From Epichloe hybrida (taxonomy: Eukaryota > Ascomycota > Sordariomycetes > Hypocreales > Clavicipitaceae): a DNA stretch of 64,000 nt. A model generated the notes under the pieces. That model saw nothing but the letters and a program-made list of their open reading frames with translations. It made no database searches and was not told where the DNA came from. The stretch spans positions 620,001-684,000 of the forward strand of contig JAFEKR010000010.1 in assembly GCA_019022495.1 (NCBI GenBank). Direction: 5' to 3'. This document shows, in pieces, positions 1 through 10,735 of the stretch. Every line of letters starts with the position of its first letter. Within the stretch, counting starts at the first letter, position 1. A program made the translations under genes and the position numbers.

Positions 1-3000
1 TTTTATATATATATTATAGCCTTATTTTTAACTAACTTACTTCCTTATATTATTTACTTTATCCTAGGCTTATTTATATTTTTATTATTTATATATTAGA
101 AGTAACTTAAGGCTAGTACTTATTTATAAAAGTTAAATACTAAGTTTTATACTAATATATAATATTATAATTACCTAGTATAAAGAAACTATTTAGCTAT
201 ATACTTTACCTTTAAGGGGTTATCTAAGGCTAGCCTTACTTCTTATATATTTTTAGGATAGTTTTATAGTAATTATATATAGTTATAGTTATAATAATTA
301 ACTATAATATAGTACTAATTCTCCTTTACTTAGCTATAGCTATAAAGAGATAATACTACCTTAGGAATATTTCTCTAGAATAAAAACTTATTTAGGCTTA
401 TTTTTCCTATATATAATTAGACTATTATTAAGGAAATATACTTTTTTAAACTTATATAGAATTTCTAGATTTTCTTTAGGTTATAACTAAGTAAGTAATT
501 CTCTAAGGGTTCTTTAGTAATCTAGCCTTAGTTTAATTATTCCTTATTATACTAGTCTTTTTATTATTATTTTTAGTTCTTATATAAATCTATATTTTAT
601 TTATTATTAATAAGATTATATTTTCTCTAGGGTTTAGCCTAGTAAAGTATAGTTATTACTAAAGTAATTATAATTTATATCTTTTTTACTATTTTACTCT
701 TAGTAATTTTAGTCTTAAATTTCTATTTTATCTTATTAAGATAAAGATTAAGAGGTAAAATAGTAGTCTTTACTTTTAGTTAAAAAATAAGTATAGCCTT
801 AAATATACTAGTAATAGTTTATAAATAAGCTAACTAGTTTATTATAAAGCTTTTAACAATTTCTCTTAGCTTTTCTCCCTTTGTGAGGCGCTGTACGTTG
901 TAAGGCGTGAGGCCTAAGGGCAGCTCACAGGGTGTTATGCGCAAGCGACAGGTCTTAAGTAATTATAAGGTGCAATGTTAGTAACGGCTAGCATTGGCGG
1001 ATCTTTTAGTCTATTAGGTTTCCTAGCATACCTTCTAGGTCTCTTATAATTATGCTAGCTATTACAGGTCTTCTAGCTACGCTAAGTCCTAGGTTTAAAT
1101 CCCACAAGGTGCGCAAGGTCTATATAGGATTAACTAGGCTAGGTAGCTTACATTAGGCTCACAGGGTAGCTAGGGGATAGGGCTGTTATATCTGCCCTAG
1201 TAGGCCTTAGGGGTTTGTAATTACTAATTATCTAAGGCCACGGAATCCAGGCCTAATCCCTAACTAAATGGTAGCGGCGCGCTAGCTTAGGATAAGCCTT
1301 AGTGAGGGGAAGGATAGTTATAAGGCGCTGTATGTTATAAGGCGTGAGGCCTAAGGGTAGCTTATACCTAAAATAGTCTAAAGATAAATATATAACTTTA
1401 CTAAGTAAAGAAAAATAAAATAAGTAATAAAGGTAAGCCTTATAGTATACTAGCTTTAATCTTAAATAGTCTAAAGTTTTTTTTATTAAAGCTAAGCTAG
1501 CTTATTTTATTTATAAAAAAGCTATATATTATAGCTATAAGCTAATATAAAATAGCTATTATAATAAGTAAGGTAATTAGGTATAAGTAACTAACTTTAT
1601 TAAATACTAATAATATATCTAGTTATACTAATAAGGTAAGTTTACCTTTTCTCTAAGCCTTTTTTATATATTTTATAAGGGCTTTAATTATAGTTTTTAT
1701 TAATTTATAATTTAAGGAAAAAGCCTTTTACCTTAGTAAAGGCTATAAGTTACTTTATAATTACTACTTTTATAACCTTTCTTACTATAATAAGGAGTAA
1801 TATAAGTCTTTATATATTAGCTTTTCTTATTTCCTTAGTTATTTTATTAGGCTTTTTAATTATAATTACTCCTATAACTTAAAACTAAGCTAGGAAGTAT
1901 CTTACTTTAAGGGCTTTATTTAGGAGCCTAGTTATAGTATTTCTAGTTAGCTTTTTATAGGCCTTTATAAGACTTACTAGGATTTTATTATTACTAAGGG
2001 CTTTTTAGTTAGCTATATTTAATAGGATATTTATAATTTTCTTTAGTTTAAATTATTCTTAGTCTAGAAAAGGTATATTATTAAGCTCTAGAAAAGAGAA
2101 ATCTAGGATATAGAAAAGGTTTACTATAGGTTTAAGGAAAAACCTTTATACTAGTATATTAGCTTTATTTATATATATAGTAGCTAGGTTAGTATTATCT
2201 TTAGTCCTTTCTAGCTCTAGGAGCTTAGGTAGCTCTAGGGAAGCCTAGCTTTAAAGCTAGGCTTATCTCTTTAATCTTTATATCTTTTTATTCTTAGACT
2301 AAGTATTAGCTTTTTATAAGGCTTCTCTTTAAGTATTATACTTTTTTTTCTTTATAACTTATTCTTAGTTTTTATTTACCTTACTATAGGCTTACTAGTT
2401 AGTATTAGTTCTCTTATATCTTTACTATCTCTTAGCTTATTTAGCTTTTATAACTAATTCTTTAGCCTTTTTTAACTACTATACCTTTAGGCTAAGGAGG
2501 CCTTAGGGCTTCTATAAGGCTACTATATTTACTATCTATTATAGGTTTATAATAAGCTATATAGTATATATATTAATTCCTTCCTTATCTCTAGGATTTA
2601 AGGTGTTTTCCTCCTAAAGTTATACTACTACCTTTAATATAGTATATACCTTATTTATTATAGCTTAAATATATTTACTAACTAAGGGGGTTTATTCTTA
2701 GGGTTTAGTAGTAATACTAATTAGCTATAAAATATAATTAAACCCTATAAGTTTTACTATACCTTTATAGTAAACCTAGATATTAGGTATTACTTATATA
2801 AGGTTTATAGTACTACCCTTATCCTTATTATATTATCTTATAGGTTTCCCTTAAGGTATAACTAGTCTAAGCCTTTACTAGCTTATAAAGTCTAATAGCT
2901 TATTTACTTTATTACTTTGTTTATTATATATATTCTATAAGGGGTGCTTTTAGTTAAAATTACCTATAAATATACTTTAGCTATAAGGCTTTTTTATATT

Positions 3001-3490
3001 AATAGTATAAGTAAAGGTATATTATTTACCATTATATATTTCTAAGTAAAGGAAGTAAATATTAACCTCTTATATTTTAATTAAAGACTAATTAAGTCCT
3101 CCCTAAGCTATTTATAATTCTATATTATACTTATTATAGTATACTAGCTAAAAGTAGGTAAGGCCTAAGGCTAGAGGCTATAGTTACTTTATATATTCCT
3201 ATTCCTAAATTACTATTATATCTATATTAGTTTAGTATTATAGTATCATATATATAAGGTTATTCCTCTTATTTATATTCTAGAAAAGAACTTATCATAT
3301 TACTATATTAATTAGGGAAAGAGAGGGTTTTTACTATTTTATACTAGCTTTAATCTAGCCTTAATTTACTTAGTATATTTTCTTATACTTCTTACTCTAG
3401 GCTATTTAGCACTTTATTTTATAAGTATTATGTAACCTCTTTTTCTACTTATTATACTAGTTACTTTAAGGGCTATAATAAACCTCTCCT
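1..3490 (+). mobile_element. RIP-degraded AT-rich block, probable Ty1/copia gag-integrase relic
   Basis: CpA and TpG are nearly absent and TpA is dominant, so no open frame longer than a few dozen codons survives. If TAG is read as a former CAG (Gln), the plus-strand stretch around 2740-2990 resembles the GAG-pre-integrase region of Ty1/copia polyproteins: a 'vLYLpGFPxxiTSLSxL' stretch, then a 'KGCFxLxLP' stretch and a 'GFFILxVQ' stretch. The stretch at about 3100-3400 could be an integrase core remnant. The block lies directly upstream, in the same orientation, of an unmutated copia reverse transcriptase (3501-5077), which fits one original element, although the integrase C-terminal part seems to be missing between them. 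About 1560-2500 could be gag, but I recognise no motif there. The RIP state is clear; the family call is tentative. Confidence 0.45.
882..1370 (+). mobile_element. TRIM-like miniature LTR retroelement (family D), 3' LTR truncated
   Basis: This is a GC-richer block inside RIP-ruined DNA. A 167 bp repeat (882-1048) begins TGTGAGGCGCTG and ends CTCTTATA (formerly CTTACA). After about 270 bp without a coding frame comes a polypurine tract (GAGGGGAAGGA, about 1303-1314), and directly after it, at 1319, the start of the same repeat again (TATAAGGCGCTG), which is lost after about 50 bp. Two direct terminal repeats, a polypurine tract abutting the second and a tiny non-coding interior are the architecture of a terminal-repeat retrotransposon in miniature. 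A 162 bp solo copy of the same LTR, bounded TG...CA and flanked by a perfect 5 bp duplication, lies at 38795-38956 and fixes the LTR ends. I could not identify a primer-binding site. Confidence 0.65.
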
Positions 3491-3500
3491 AAGCTAGGAT

Positions 3501-5077
3501 CACAGGTTCGGCGATGACTTCAAGCAAGCCGCAAAAGCCGAGTGGCAGACGCTGCAGGCACGAGACACGTTTCAGGCAGTTTCAAGGGAACAGGCTCAGA
3601 GCAAGCCACTGCCGCTCACATGGGTGTTCAAATACAAATTCGACAAGCACGGATTCCTCACCAAGTTCAAGGCCAGGCTTTGCGTGAGAGGAGATCTTCA
3701 ACAGCTAGGTGATAAGAATACCTACGCTGCAACTCTCGCAGGAAGATCTTTTCGCATTCTTATGGCCATCATCGCCAAGTTCGATCTCGAGACGAGACAG
3801 CTCGATGCAGTCAACGCATTTACCAACAGCTTTCTCGACGAAGACGTGTTTGTCATGTTTCCAGACGGATACCATAGACAAGGATGGACCCTCAAGTTGA
3901 TCCGAGCCCTTTATGGCCTGCAACGATCCCCTCTGCTGTGGCAGAAGGATCTCACAGCTGCATTGCAAGACCTCGGCCTAACAAAATGCCCAGACGATCC
4001 TTGCATCTTTCAGGATCCCTGGATGACCGTCTTCTTCTTCGTGGATGATATCGTCCTGCTATACCGCAAGGGTGACCTAGCAGCGGCCAATCAGTTCATC
4101 CAAGCCCTCAAGGCACGATATGACATGACCGATCAGGGAGAACTCCAATGGGTTCTCGGCATCCGAGTCATCAGAGATCGCGAGGCACGAAAGCTTTGGC
4201 TCTGTCAGGGCTCCTACATCGAGAAGGTAGTGCAGAAATACGACCTGCAGCGCCTCACTCACGTCAAAAGAGCACCGTACTCAACGAACGAGCTCAGGCC
4301 TCGAATCGGCCAAGCTTCAGCAGACGAAGTCAAAGTCTATCAGGGCAAAATAGGCTCGATCAACTACTCAGCAGTCTCACTCGCCCGGATGTTAGCAAGG
4401 GAGCCTCAAAGCTAGCTGAGTTTCTTCTCAACCCGTCTGATCAACACCAGAAGCAAGCAGATCAACTCATCGAATATCTCTACGCCACGAGGTATCTCGC
4501 AATTCAATTTTCAAGCACCGACAAGGGATCGTGTCCCGTAACACCCCGCATTGAGTATAGCAGCGATTGCCAGATTGCATCCGATGCATCCCTCGCGGAC
4601 GACCCGAGCACGAGGAAATTCTCTCAGGGATCTATCGTCTGTCTTTTCGGAGGACCGATCAGCTGGCAGGCGAGTAAACAAGGATCAGTGACGACGTCTT
4701 CGACGGAAGCCGAGCTGCTTGCATTCACTCATACGGCAAAGGAGACCATCGCCACAAACCCGCTCTTCAAGCAGCTCTCCTTGCAGCTAGATGACTCGCC
4801 GACTATACAATGTGACAATCTGCAGACAATCAGGCTGATCAACAGCGACCTTCCACGACTGCGTACAGCGCTCAAGCACGTTGACATCCACAGTTGCTGG
4901 GCACGGCAGGCGTACCAAGACGGCCTGTTCCGAATCGATTACACACCCACCAGTGAGATATTGGCCGACGGCCTCACAAAATTGCTACCAGGACAAAAGC
5001 TCAAGCATTTCGTGCAACAGCTAGGACTCGTGGATATTAAGAGCCTGATCTTTGCGCAAAACGACGAGACAAGCTAG
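3501..5077 (+). pseudogene. Ty1/copia polyprotein fragment: reverse transcriptase and RNase H, frameshifted
   Basis: The fragment is homologous to the C-terminal half of a Ty1/copia Pol polyprotein (RVT_2 family), which copies element RNA to DNA. The reading frame is open from about 3501, where the composition switches from AT-rich to GC-balanced, and has no start codon of its own. Seen in order: a 'TWVFKYKFDKHGFL' segment, 'KARLCVRGDLQ', 'QLDAVNAFTNSFLDEDVF' with catalytic Asp, 'LIRALYGLQRSPLLW' and the 'FVDDIVLL' catalytic box. The frame then breaks near 4388-4415 and continues in another plus-strand frame with the RNase H part ('SSDCQIASDASLADD', 'SSTEAELLAFTH', 'KHVDIHSCWAR', 'ILADGLTKLLP') to a stop at 5077. 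Gag, protease and integrase are not present in unmutated form. Because of the truncation and the frameshift it is non-functional. Codon use and GC content match the host genes, unlike the RIPped DNA beside it. Confidence 0.9.
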
Positions 5078-5180
5078 ACAAGGAAGCTCACATTCACAAC
5101 GCTAACACATGAAGCCTTCAACAGTGCTTCTTCACAGACATTACCTCTATTGCTATTTCAGCTTGGAATACCTTCCAATC

Positions 5181-5690
5181 TGGGGGGGTATGTCGCATAT
5201 AGTTGTGAAGGGCTGGTCTGGAGTTTGTTCAACAAGCAGGTGCCGATGTATTGTCTATCTAGAGCTAAGGAGGAAAGGAAGTTAAAGTCGAGGCGAAGCC
5301 TCCGAGTGCGAGCTTATATCGCCTCTTATAGAATGTTCTCGCAGCTCCGGGACCGCGGAGCGGAGCCGGTCCTGCCTCCCGAGCATGATCCACCGGACCC
5401 GGTACAACCGGGTCCACCAAGCCGGGCACGGCCCGTGACAATAGTACACAGATCCCATAAGTTCGTGAACGAAAGCTCTCACATGAGACGAATCTGATGC
5501 AGCTACCTGACTCGAGTTCACCCCCTTGGAGGCCTCTCTCTTCTATGCACGCAGCTATAAGAGTAGTAGGTCGCTTCCCCTAGAATAGAGAATAAAAAAA
5601 GAACGTCCAGTCCTCTGAGTCTCCACCTATCTTTGCATCCGTTGTGTGTGATAGATCCAACCCTGGCTAGGCCGGACGGACCGGACCGGG
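5181..5690 (+). repeat. Polypurine tract and probable 3' LTR of the copia fragment
   Basis: About 100 bp after the polyprotein stop lies a purine run (TGGGGGGGTA, 5181-5190), followed at 5191 by TGTCGCATATAG, the expected LTR start. Inside the presumed LTR are a TATA-like box (CTATAAGAG, about 5553) and an AATAAA-like signal (about 5588-5596). The right end is not fixed because no second copy is in the window; 5690 is a guess. From there to 6110 I see only GC-rich CCGGA-type short repeats (5672-5700) and unannotated downstream sequence of the minus-strand gene. Confidence 0.5.
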
Positions 5691-6110
5691 CCGGACAGGA
5701 TATATCAGACTAGATCAGGCCAGATCATGACGAACCATTTACAAGTTGCACGGAGAGATCGCACTCATGTGCAGAGTAACAAGCAACCAATGCCGGGAAA
5801 GGAAAGATTGTGGGTAATACGTTACACCTGGTAGTCTTGATAATATATAAGCAGCAACTTACACCGTATGAGTAGGCCGTACCTAGCTAGCTATTGCTCA
5901 AAGGAAACACGTATTATTCTTCCATTGCTCAAAAGCTATAAATTCATCTGCCTTCCTTTCAGGGGTCACGTCAAGTCAACATGCATAGTTTCACCTCCGG
6001 CGATGTCACCGAAGCAGGAATTACATTCGCCGTGACGGCAACGTTTTCTACTCTTTACCATTACTAGATGATGGGTCCAGCAAAAAAAAACTAAGCATGC
6101 TCATGCTATA

Positions 6111-8480
6111 CTAGATTTGGCTAATAGCCTCGTCAAATGCGGAAAGAATAGCACCGTAAAGCCGTTCCGGCCCTCCTGCAGGTGTCCCAATCATCATCCT
6201 CTCATCCTTATCCAATGGAAATAGAAGCCTCCGTATTCGCAAACACAGTGGTTTGACACCATCAAAAGCCTTGGGAAACTCGCTCATTATGCGTTCAAGA
6301 CCGTTCACAGTCATGTCACCCTCCTTCGCTTTGGCAATCTCCTTGAAGTTTCCAATCTCCCAGTTGCGCAGGTCGCTCTCGGCGGGCTTCTCCTCACCAC
6401 TTCCACTAAAACGATCCCAAGAGCAGCGTGCACACATCCACAGAAGAACATAGAAAAAAGATTCCAAGTCGTGGCGATAGGTGTGATCTATGCCACGTAG
6501 TACCTCGATCGCCATGAACTGCATCGTGCCTGTCTGATGCCGTGCCCCGCTTGGGCCACTGTCCCGTTCTTTGGCCAGATCAAGATCGATAAGCATTCCA
6601 TTAAAACCTTTAGACCTCCCAGGATTTGTTATTATTATATTATTCGACGAGATGTCGCGATGTAGTATTCCACCCTTTAGGTACATAGATCGATGCGCTC
6701 GTATAGCATCGCGGAGCGACTCGAGCAGCTCTCGAATGGTGCTAAAGTCGCAGACGACACGTCCAGCAGGGGAGACAACGAGACAGGACAAAATGCGATT
6801 CTCGTAGGGGTCTTCTCGGTTCGGTGTGTATAAGCTCAGCTTCGCTTCATCGTTCGCTTCTTCGCTCGGTGGATCATAGGCTTGTCGAAGTGCGGACCTT
6901 TGGCTGTTGGACCGCCGCCTCATGGTGGGACGCGCATCTTCTTCCGAGGACTTGCGTTTTCTGCTTGATCCGCTGCTTTCTGAGCCTTGTAGGCGATTAT
7001 ATCCGTCTGATCGTTCGTGTGTGGTCGTTCGGAAGGGATGCCGCGTGCTGCTGGAGAAGTCCAAGCCCGCTCGCAAGTCGGCAATGCTCATGATCTCGCG
7101 ATGCCCTACAAGTGTAGCAACCCCCTGCACGCCCTTCTCCTGCGCCAGCTTCAAATGCCTCACCTCGGATGGCTGCCGCTTGTCTGAGCGCCAAGAAAAC
7201 TTCGCCACCCCTTGCCTTGTCGAAAAGCAGGTCGTTCCTCTGCACACCACGGCCCGCTGCCGAACGAGTAGCCCGTTCAGTTCCATGCGTTTCTTGTCGC
7301 CGTTGATATCTTCCACAGTTATATAGCGGTGACTGTTCTTCCATTCAATAAACAGATCCAAGCCCATCGCATTGTCGTCCATGGTGGCATACGCAACAAG
7401 AGCACGCGCTAGCTTCTCCGGTTCGCGATGGATGTTAAACTCGCCAGAGCTGTATGCGCCAGAGCGATCGTAAATCCACAGTTCCATCGTCGTAGCCTTG
7501 ATGGTGAATGCATGCACAAACCGGCGCATCGGCTGGTCGGCAAAGATGCTTCGAACATGCCTCGTGAGTTGCAACATGCATGCTTTGAAATCGGTGGTAT
7601 CAAACGATCGCTTATGTTCTCCAACAACAAGAACGTGTTTGTACTCGAACCGTCTCTTTGATTGCTTCGGCTTTTGGAAGAAGATGTCCATCTGGCCTTT
7701 GCGCTCCTTGAACTCGGTCGCGCTTCTGTTAGCATGCAGCGTATACCGCGCGCCAGTCAAGGCCATCTCCTCCAGCCCAGCCAGCCATCCCCATACGGCC
7801 TTCTCCCACGGATCAGCCGGGAAGTCCTTCCACTTTGTGCCATCGTGATTTGCTAAGATCGACTTGAGCATCTTTGCCTGAGATTTGGTCCACTTTGTCG
7901 AGCCGAAGTGCTTCTGGAAAAAGCCGGGTACGCCCCTGTGGGTGCAGTCTTTTATTTCGTAGAATAGCTCGCGCTCAACAATGTCGCGTGTCTCACTGTC
8001 ATCGAGCCGGCTAGAGCTTGTTTTGACAGGCGTTCCACGCCCCGTTGGAATGATGCTGGGTGGCGGTGGCGTTGACGGGCTGACAGCTTCGATGAGGTTG
8101 ATAACGGCAGCCCAGACGTCGGTGTCAGGAGAGCCAGTGGCGACGACGTCGACAAGGGGGCGGAATTGATCAAACTTGAGTGACCCTCCTCGTACATTTT
8201 GCTGTATGGGGAAAAGCTTCACTGCCACATTGCTCCCACCGTCGCAAGAGGGAAGGTTGTATGCAGCCGGAGAGGCAACTAAGAGGCCTAAGAGGTTGGC
8301 GACAGGATCTTGCCATGGACCATCGGATTCGCAAGAATCGCGCAGCTTGTCTCGAATGTCGCCAATTTTGTCGTTCAGTGGGTATTCCCTGATAATCTTC
8401 AGCTGCTTCTCGCTCAAGGTCATTTTGACGATTGTTGCATTGGTGGTTGGAAAGAGATGGAGGAACAAAGTCAACAACAA
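6111..8480 (-). CDS. FunK1-type fungal protein kinase
   Basis: A single open frame of 789 codons without an obvious intron. The C-terminal half carries the FunK1 kinase-like domain (Pfam FunK1 family): 'GGILHRDISSNNIII' with catalytic H607-R608-D609, the metal-binding 'LIDLDLA' (D632/D634, replacing DFG as is normal for this family), and 'TGTMQFMAIEVL' near residues 650-661 in place of the APE segment. The N-terminal half (residues about 20-460) has the FunK1 N-terminal region with 'FEYKHVLVVGEHKRS'. Residues about 480-560 are a Ser/Arg/Glu-rich linker. No classical glycine loop is seen. A better start is probably Met20 (8423), which begins MTLSEKQLKIIREYPL; the 19 residues before it are hydrophobic and may be an artefact. 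FunK1 kinases are fungus-specific, vary in copy number and have mostly unknown substrates. This one sits in an island about 4 kb wide between transposon relics. Confidence 0.88.
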   Translation of the reverse strand: MLLTLFLHLFPTTNATIVKMTLSEKQLKIIREYPLNDKIGDIRDKLRDSCESDGPWQDPVANLLGLLVASPAAYNLPSCDGGSNVAVKLFPIQQNVRGGSLKFDQFRPLVDVVATGSPDTDVWAAVINLIEAVSPSTPPPPSIIPTGRGTPVKTSSSRLDDSETRDIVERELFYEIKDCTHRGVPGFFQKHFGSTKWTKSQAKMLKSILANHDGTKWKDFPADPWEKAVWGWLAGLEEMALTGARYTLHANRSATEFKERKGQMDIFFQKPKQSKRRFEYKHVLVVGEHKRSFDTTDFKACMLQLTRHVRSIFADQPMRRFVHAFTIKATTMELWIYDRSGAYSSGEFNIHREPEKLARALVAYATMDDNAMGLDLFIEWKNSHRYITVEDINGDKKRMELNGLLVRQRAVVCRGTTCFSTRQGVAKFSWRSDKRQPSEVRHLKLAQEKGVQGVATLVGHREIMSIADLRAGLDFSSSTRHPFRTTTHERSDGYNRLQGSESSGSSRKRKSSEEDARPTMRRRSNSQRSALRQAYDPPSEEANDEAKLSLYTPNREDPYENRILSCLVVSPAGRVVCDFSTIRELLESLRDAIRAHRSMYLKGGILHRDISSNNIIITNPGRSKGFNGMLIDLDLAKERDSGPSGARHQTGTMQFMAIEVLRGIDHTYRHDLESFFYVLLWMCARCSWDRFSGSGEEKPAESDLRNWEIGNFKEIAKAKEGDMTVNGLERIMSEFPKAFDGVKPLCLRIRRLLFPLDKDERMMIGTPAGGPERLYGAILSAFDEAISQI

Positions 8481-8484
8481 ATAA

Positions 8485-9165
8485 ATGAAAGCAGGACGCG
8501 ACGGATCACGTGATGGGGGCCGTTCCGACCGCTACCAATGAAGGCCTCCGGCCTGTCACATTCAGTTCTGAGATAAACCTGGTAACAGTTCAGTATGTAC
8601 CTGGGAGGGCCAGCGCGAAGCTCGTCCAAGCGAGCATTGGAAAATGATCAGCAACCTGCCTCAAACCAAGGGTCTCGCGAAGAGAGTTATTATACGGGTA
8701 GAGAAGCCACTTAGCTTGAATAGATAGAAAATGCCGTATAAGTCTCTTCGTCTTGAAAAATCGTTGTTCTTGTTACGTCTCCCTAGGAAGGCGTCCCCTC
8801 CTTAAATTCCCATTCCGTCATATCCTTGTACCCTCTTATTTAGGCCTTCTTGCCTCTCCAACCTCTTCAACCTGCATTAGCTCCCTGCATATGTCGGCCA
8901 AGATTACCAGGTCTCCGCTGAGCCTACTCCCTAGATCGGACCTGCTTCTCAACAAAGGGAGTTGTTCAACTTCCGTTTGTGGATCTCTTCGATAGTTTTT
9001 GAGGCGCAGACTCCGAGGGCCTCTGGAGGCGGTCCATACGGGCACTACACGGCCAAGAGTGACACGCAGGGAAGGCATGGGCCGATAGGGGGCATATCTG
9101 CTTTACTGGATAGGGTCTCGTACAAGAAGACATGGCTTTCAAAAACCTCGGAACTGACGTTGCTA
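8485..9165. other. Intergenic stretch between the two minus-strand genes
   Basis: About 680 bp of GC-balanced sequence. Frames of up to about 140 codons occur on the plus strand but overlap the 3' end of the minus-strand Myb-like gene or show no recognisable motif. It should contain the promoter of the FunK1 gene and the 3' end of the Myb-like gene. No RNA gene was recognised. Confidence 0.6.
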
Positions 9166-9170
9166 CTTAG

Positions 9171-9941
9171 CTACTTGCCACTCATTTTGCACCATTGTTG
9201 TTTCACTGCCGACTCCGTCCGATTGAGCTTGGACGCGATCCAGGACTCCGACTTGCTCTCCCTCTTCCAAGCTGTCAACCGTCGTTCTTCCAGGGCGGAC
9301 CACCGTCGGCGCTTGGCGAGCCTTTGCCTTGTGCCAACTTTGACGCTTAGAGAATCGCTGCCGTCTTCTTTATCGGAACTTTCATCATCCTGATAGCAAT
9401 TCTCATCCATGCAACCCGGAGACTCTGTGTCAGAACTATCTTTATAACTGCTGTTGGGAGCCATGGACCGTCTACGCAAGTTGTCATGCTGCCTCGAGAC
9501 GTTGCTCACGGGCTGGTCACGCCGTGGCTTGCGCGAAACCCCTCCAGTCAATGGACTATGCAGTAGAGATAGCGCCTCGAAGAGAGCAGCACGAAAAATC
9601 GCACATGACTTGCATTGTCCAGCTTGATCCATCTCTTGTGCTTCGCCGAATGGTACTGCTAGAGGGAGCCCAGCCAGCGGCGACCGCATTGTACCCGCCG
9701 TGGGAGTTTGACTTTTCATCGCATATCCGTATGGATGAGAAACTTGTTGCCTTGGAGATTCTGCCGAAGAAAAAGCGGCCGCGTCTGAGCGAACGCCTAC
9801 AGGAGGACCAATGGGGCCACCCCGATGAGCCATGGCCAGACGGGAACAGTGCGTGGGATAGCGGGTAAGCGTCTTCGCAGCCGGTCGGTTGTCGGCGTAA
9901 TTGTCGCTGTAGCTGCTATTGATACTGTTGAGGATATTCAC
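9171..9941 (-). CDS. Small protein with C-terminal Myb/SANT-like DNA-binding motif
   Basis: The open frame codes for 256 residues. Its last 46 residues form a Myb/SANT-like helix-turn-helix: 'RRWSALEERRLTAWKRE', then 'SWIASKLNRTESAVKQQW', with tryptophans spaced as in a Myb repeat and a basic run just before it. The middle is acidic and Ser-rich (residues about 165-200, 'DDESSDKEDGSDS'). The N-terminal third is Pro/Ser/Ala-rich and low in recognisable motifs. The more likely start is Met37 (9833, 'MAHRGGPIGPP'), because the first 36 residues are poor in protein-like features and lie close to the AT-rich border. Proteins of this plan are common in filamentous ascomycetes and are presumed DNA binders with no known target. 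The stop lies only 55 bp after the motif's last tryptophan codon, so the protein may be intact or slightly truncated. It is read from the same strand as the FunK1 gene. Confidence 0.65.
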   Translation of the reverse strand: MNILNSINSSYSDNYADNRPAAKTLTRYPTHCSRLAMAHRGGPIGPPVGVRSDAAAFSSAESPRQQVSHPYGYAMKSQTPTAGTMRSPLAGLPLAVPFGEAQEMDQAGQCKSCAIFRAALFEALSLLHSPLTGGVSRKPRRDQPVSNVSRQHDNLRRRSMAPNSSYKDSSDTESPGCMDENCYQDDESSDKEDGSDSLSVKVGTRQRLAKRRRWSALEERRLTAWKRESKSESWIASKLNRTESAVKQQWCKMSGK

Positions 9942-10465
9942 AGCCTCACATCGTAGCCTTAGATATCAGGCATCACTCTTGTTATCCCCTCTTTGTTTAA
10001 TAATACAGCTTCACGCATTACGTTTAATATTATAGCTTATTATAGGCTTTATTTAAAGACCTTAATTTATTACTTATAGATTTAAAGCTTATAAGCTTCT
10101 CTTTTCTTTTTTAAATTTTAAATTCTTAGATAGTAATTCTATATTATTATTTTCTTTTTTAATTACTCTTTGCCTCTATGTATATTACTCTATAGGTTAT
10201 AAGCCTAGCGCTTATAATTATACTATTTCCTTCCTTTTTATTTTTTCCCTTTATTTAACTATTATAGTCTTATATATAATTATATATCTTTTCCTAATAT
10301 CTTACTAAAGTAAATTACTTAACTTATAGGGTAGTATAAAGATTCCCTTTTTCTTACCTAAAACTAATAATATTATATAAGTTAAGATTAGATTAATTAT
10401 AATTTAGCTTCTTTTTATATATAAAAAGCTATAAAAATTTTATATAACTAAGAATTAAATATATA

Positions 10466-10735
10466 TGTCATAGCTTGCACCGAAAGGTTAAGAACGAAGT
10501 GATGGCTAAGACTATCGCAGTTGCTGCTAGATAGATGCTAGCTAGGGGTAGGTGCGTAAAGGTTTTAATCTCTAACCTAGCACTAATAATATGCGTAGTC
10601 TTTAATAAATACCTTACTCTATAAGCACGTAGCTATCTTATAGCTAGCTAGCCTCTTTATTATTTATATAGCCTAAAGGTTCTTTAAAGACTTACTTTAA
10701 TAAATATCCTATCTTTAACCTTTACACTCCTAATA
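10466..10735 (-). repeat. Family A LTR, left (3') LTR of copy 1
   Basis: 270 bp, bounded TGTCATAGC...CTAATA on the plus strand, where the last bases are RIP-changed ACA. It is the same repeat as at 30031, 35501, 35878 and 40201 (inverted), and as the partial copy at 35305 (inverted). The family shares the internal landmarks GCTAGCTAGCC and GGTTCT-TAAAGAC and a TG...CA boundary. Confidence 0.88.

Noticed and set aside
1060..1130. tRNA gene suggested by GGTTTAAATCCCAC near 1091
   Set aside because: It resembles a B box, but no matching stem or A box was found; it lies in the interior of the TRIM-like element.
4148..5077. Separate 309-residue protein starting at 4148
   Set aside because: Its first about 80 codons are an out-of-frame reading of the reverse transcriptase; only the part after about 4390 is real coding sequence, the RNase H end of the same broken polyprotein.
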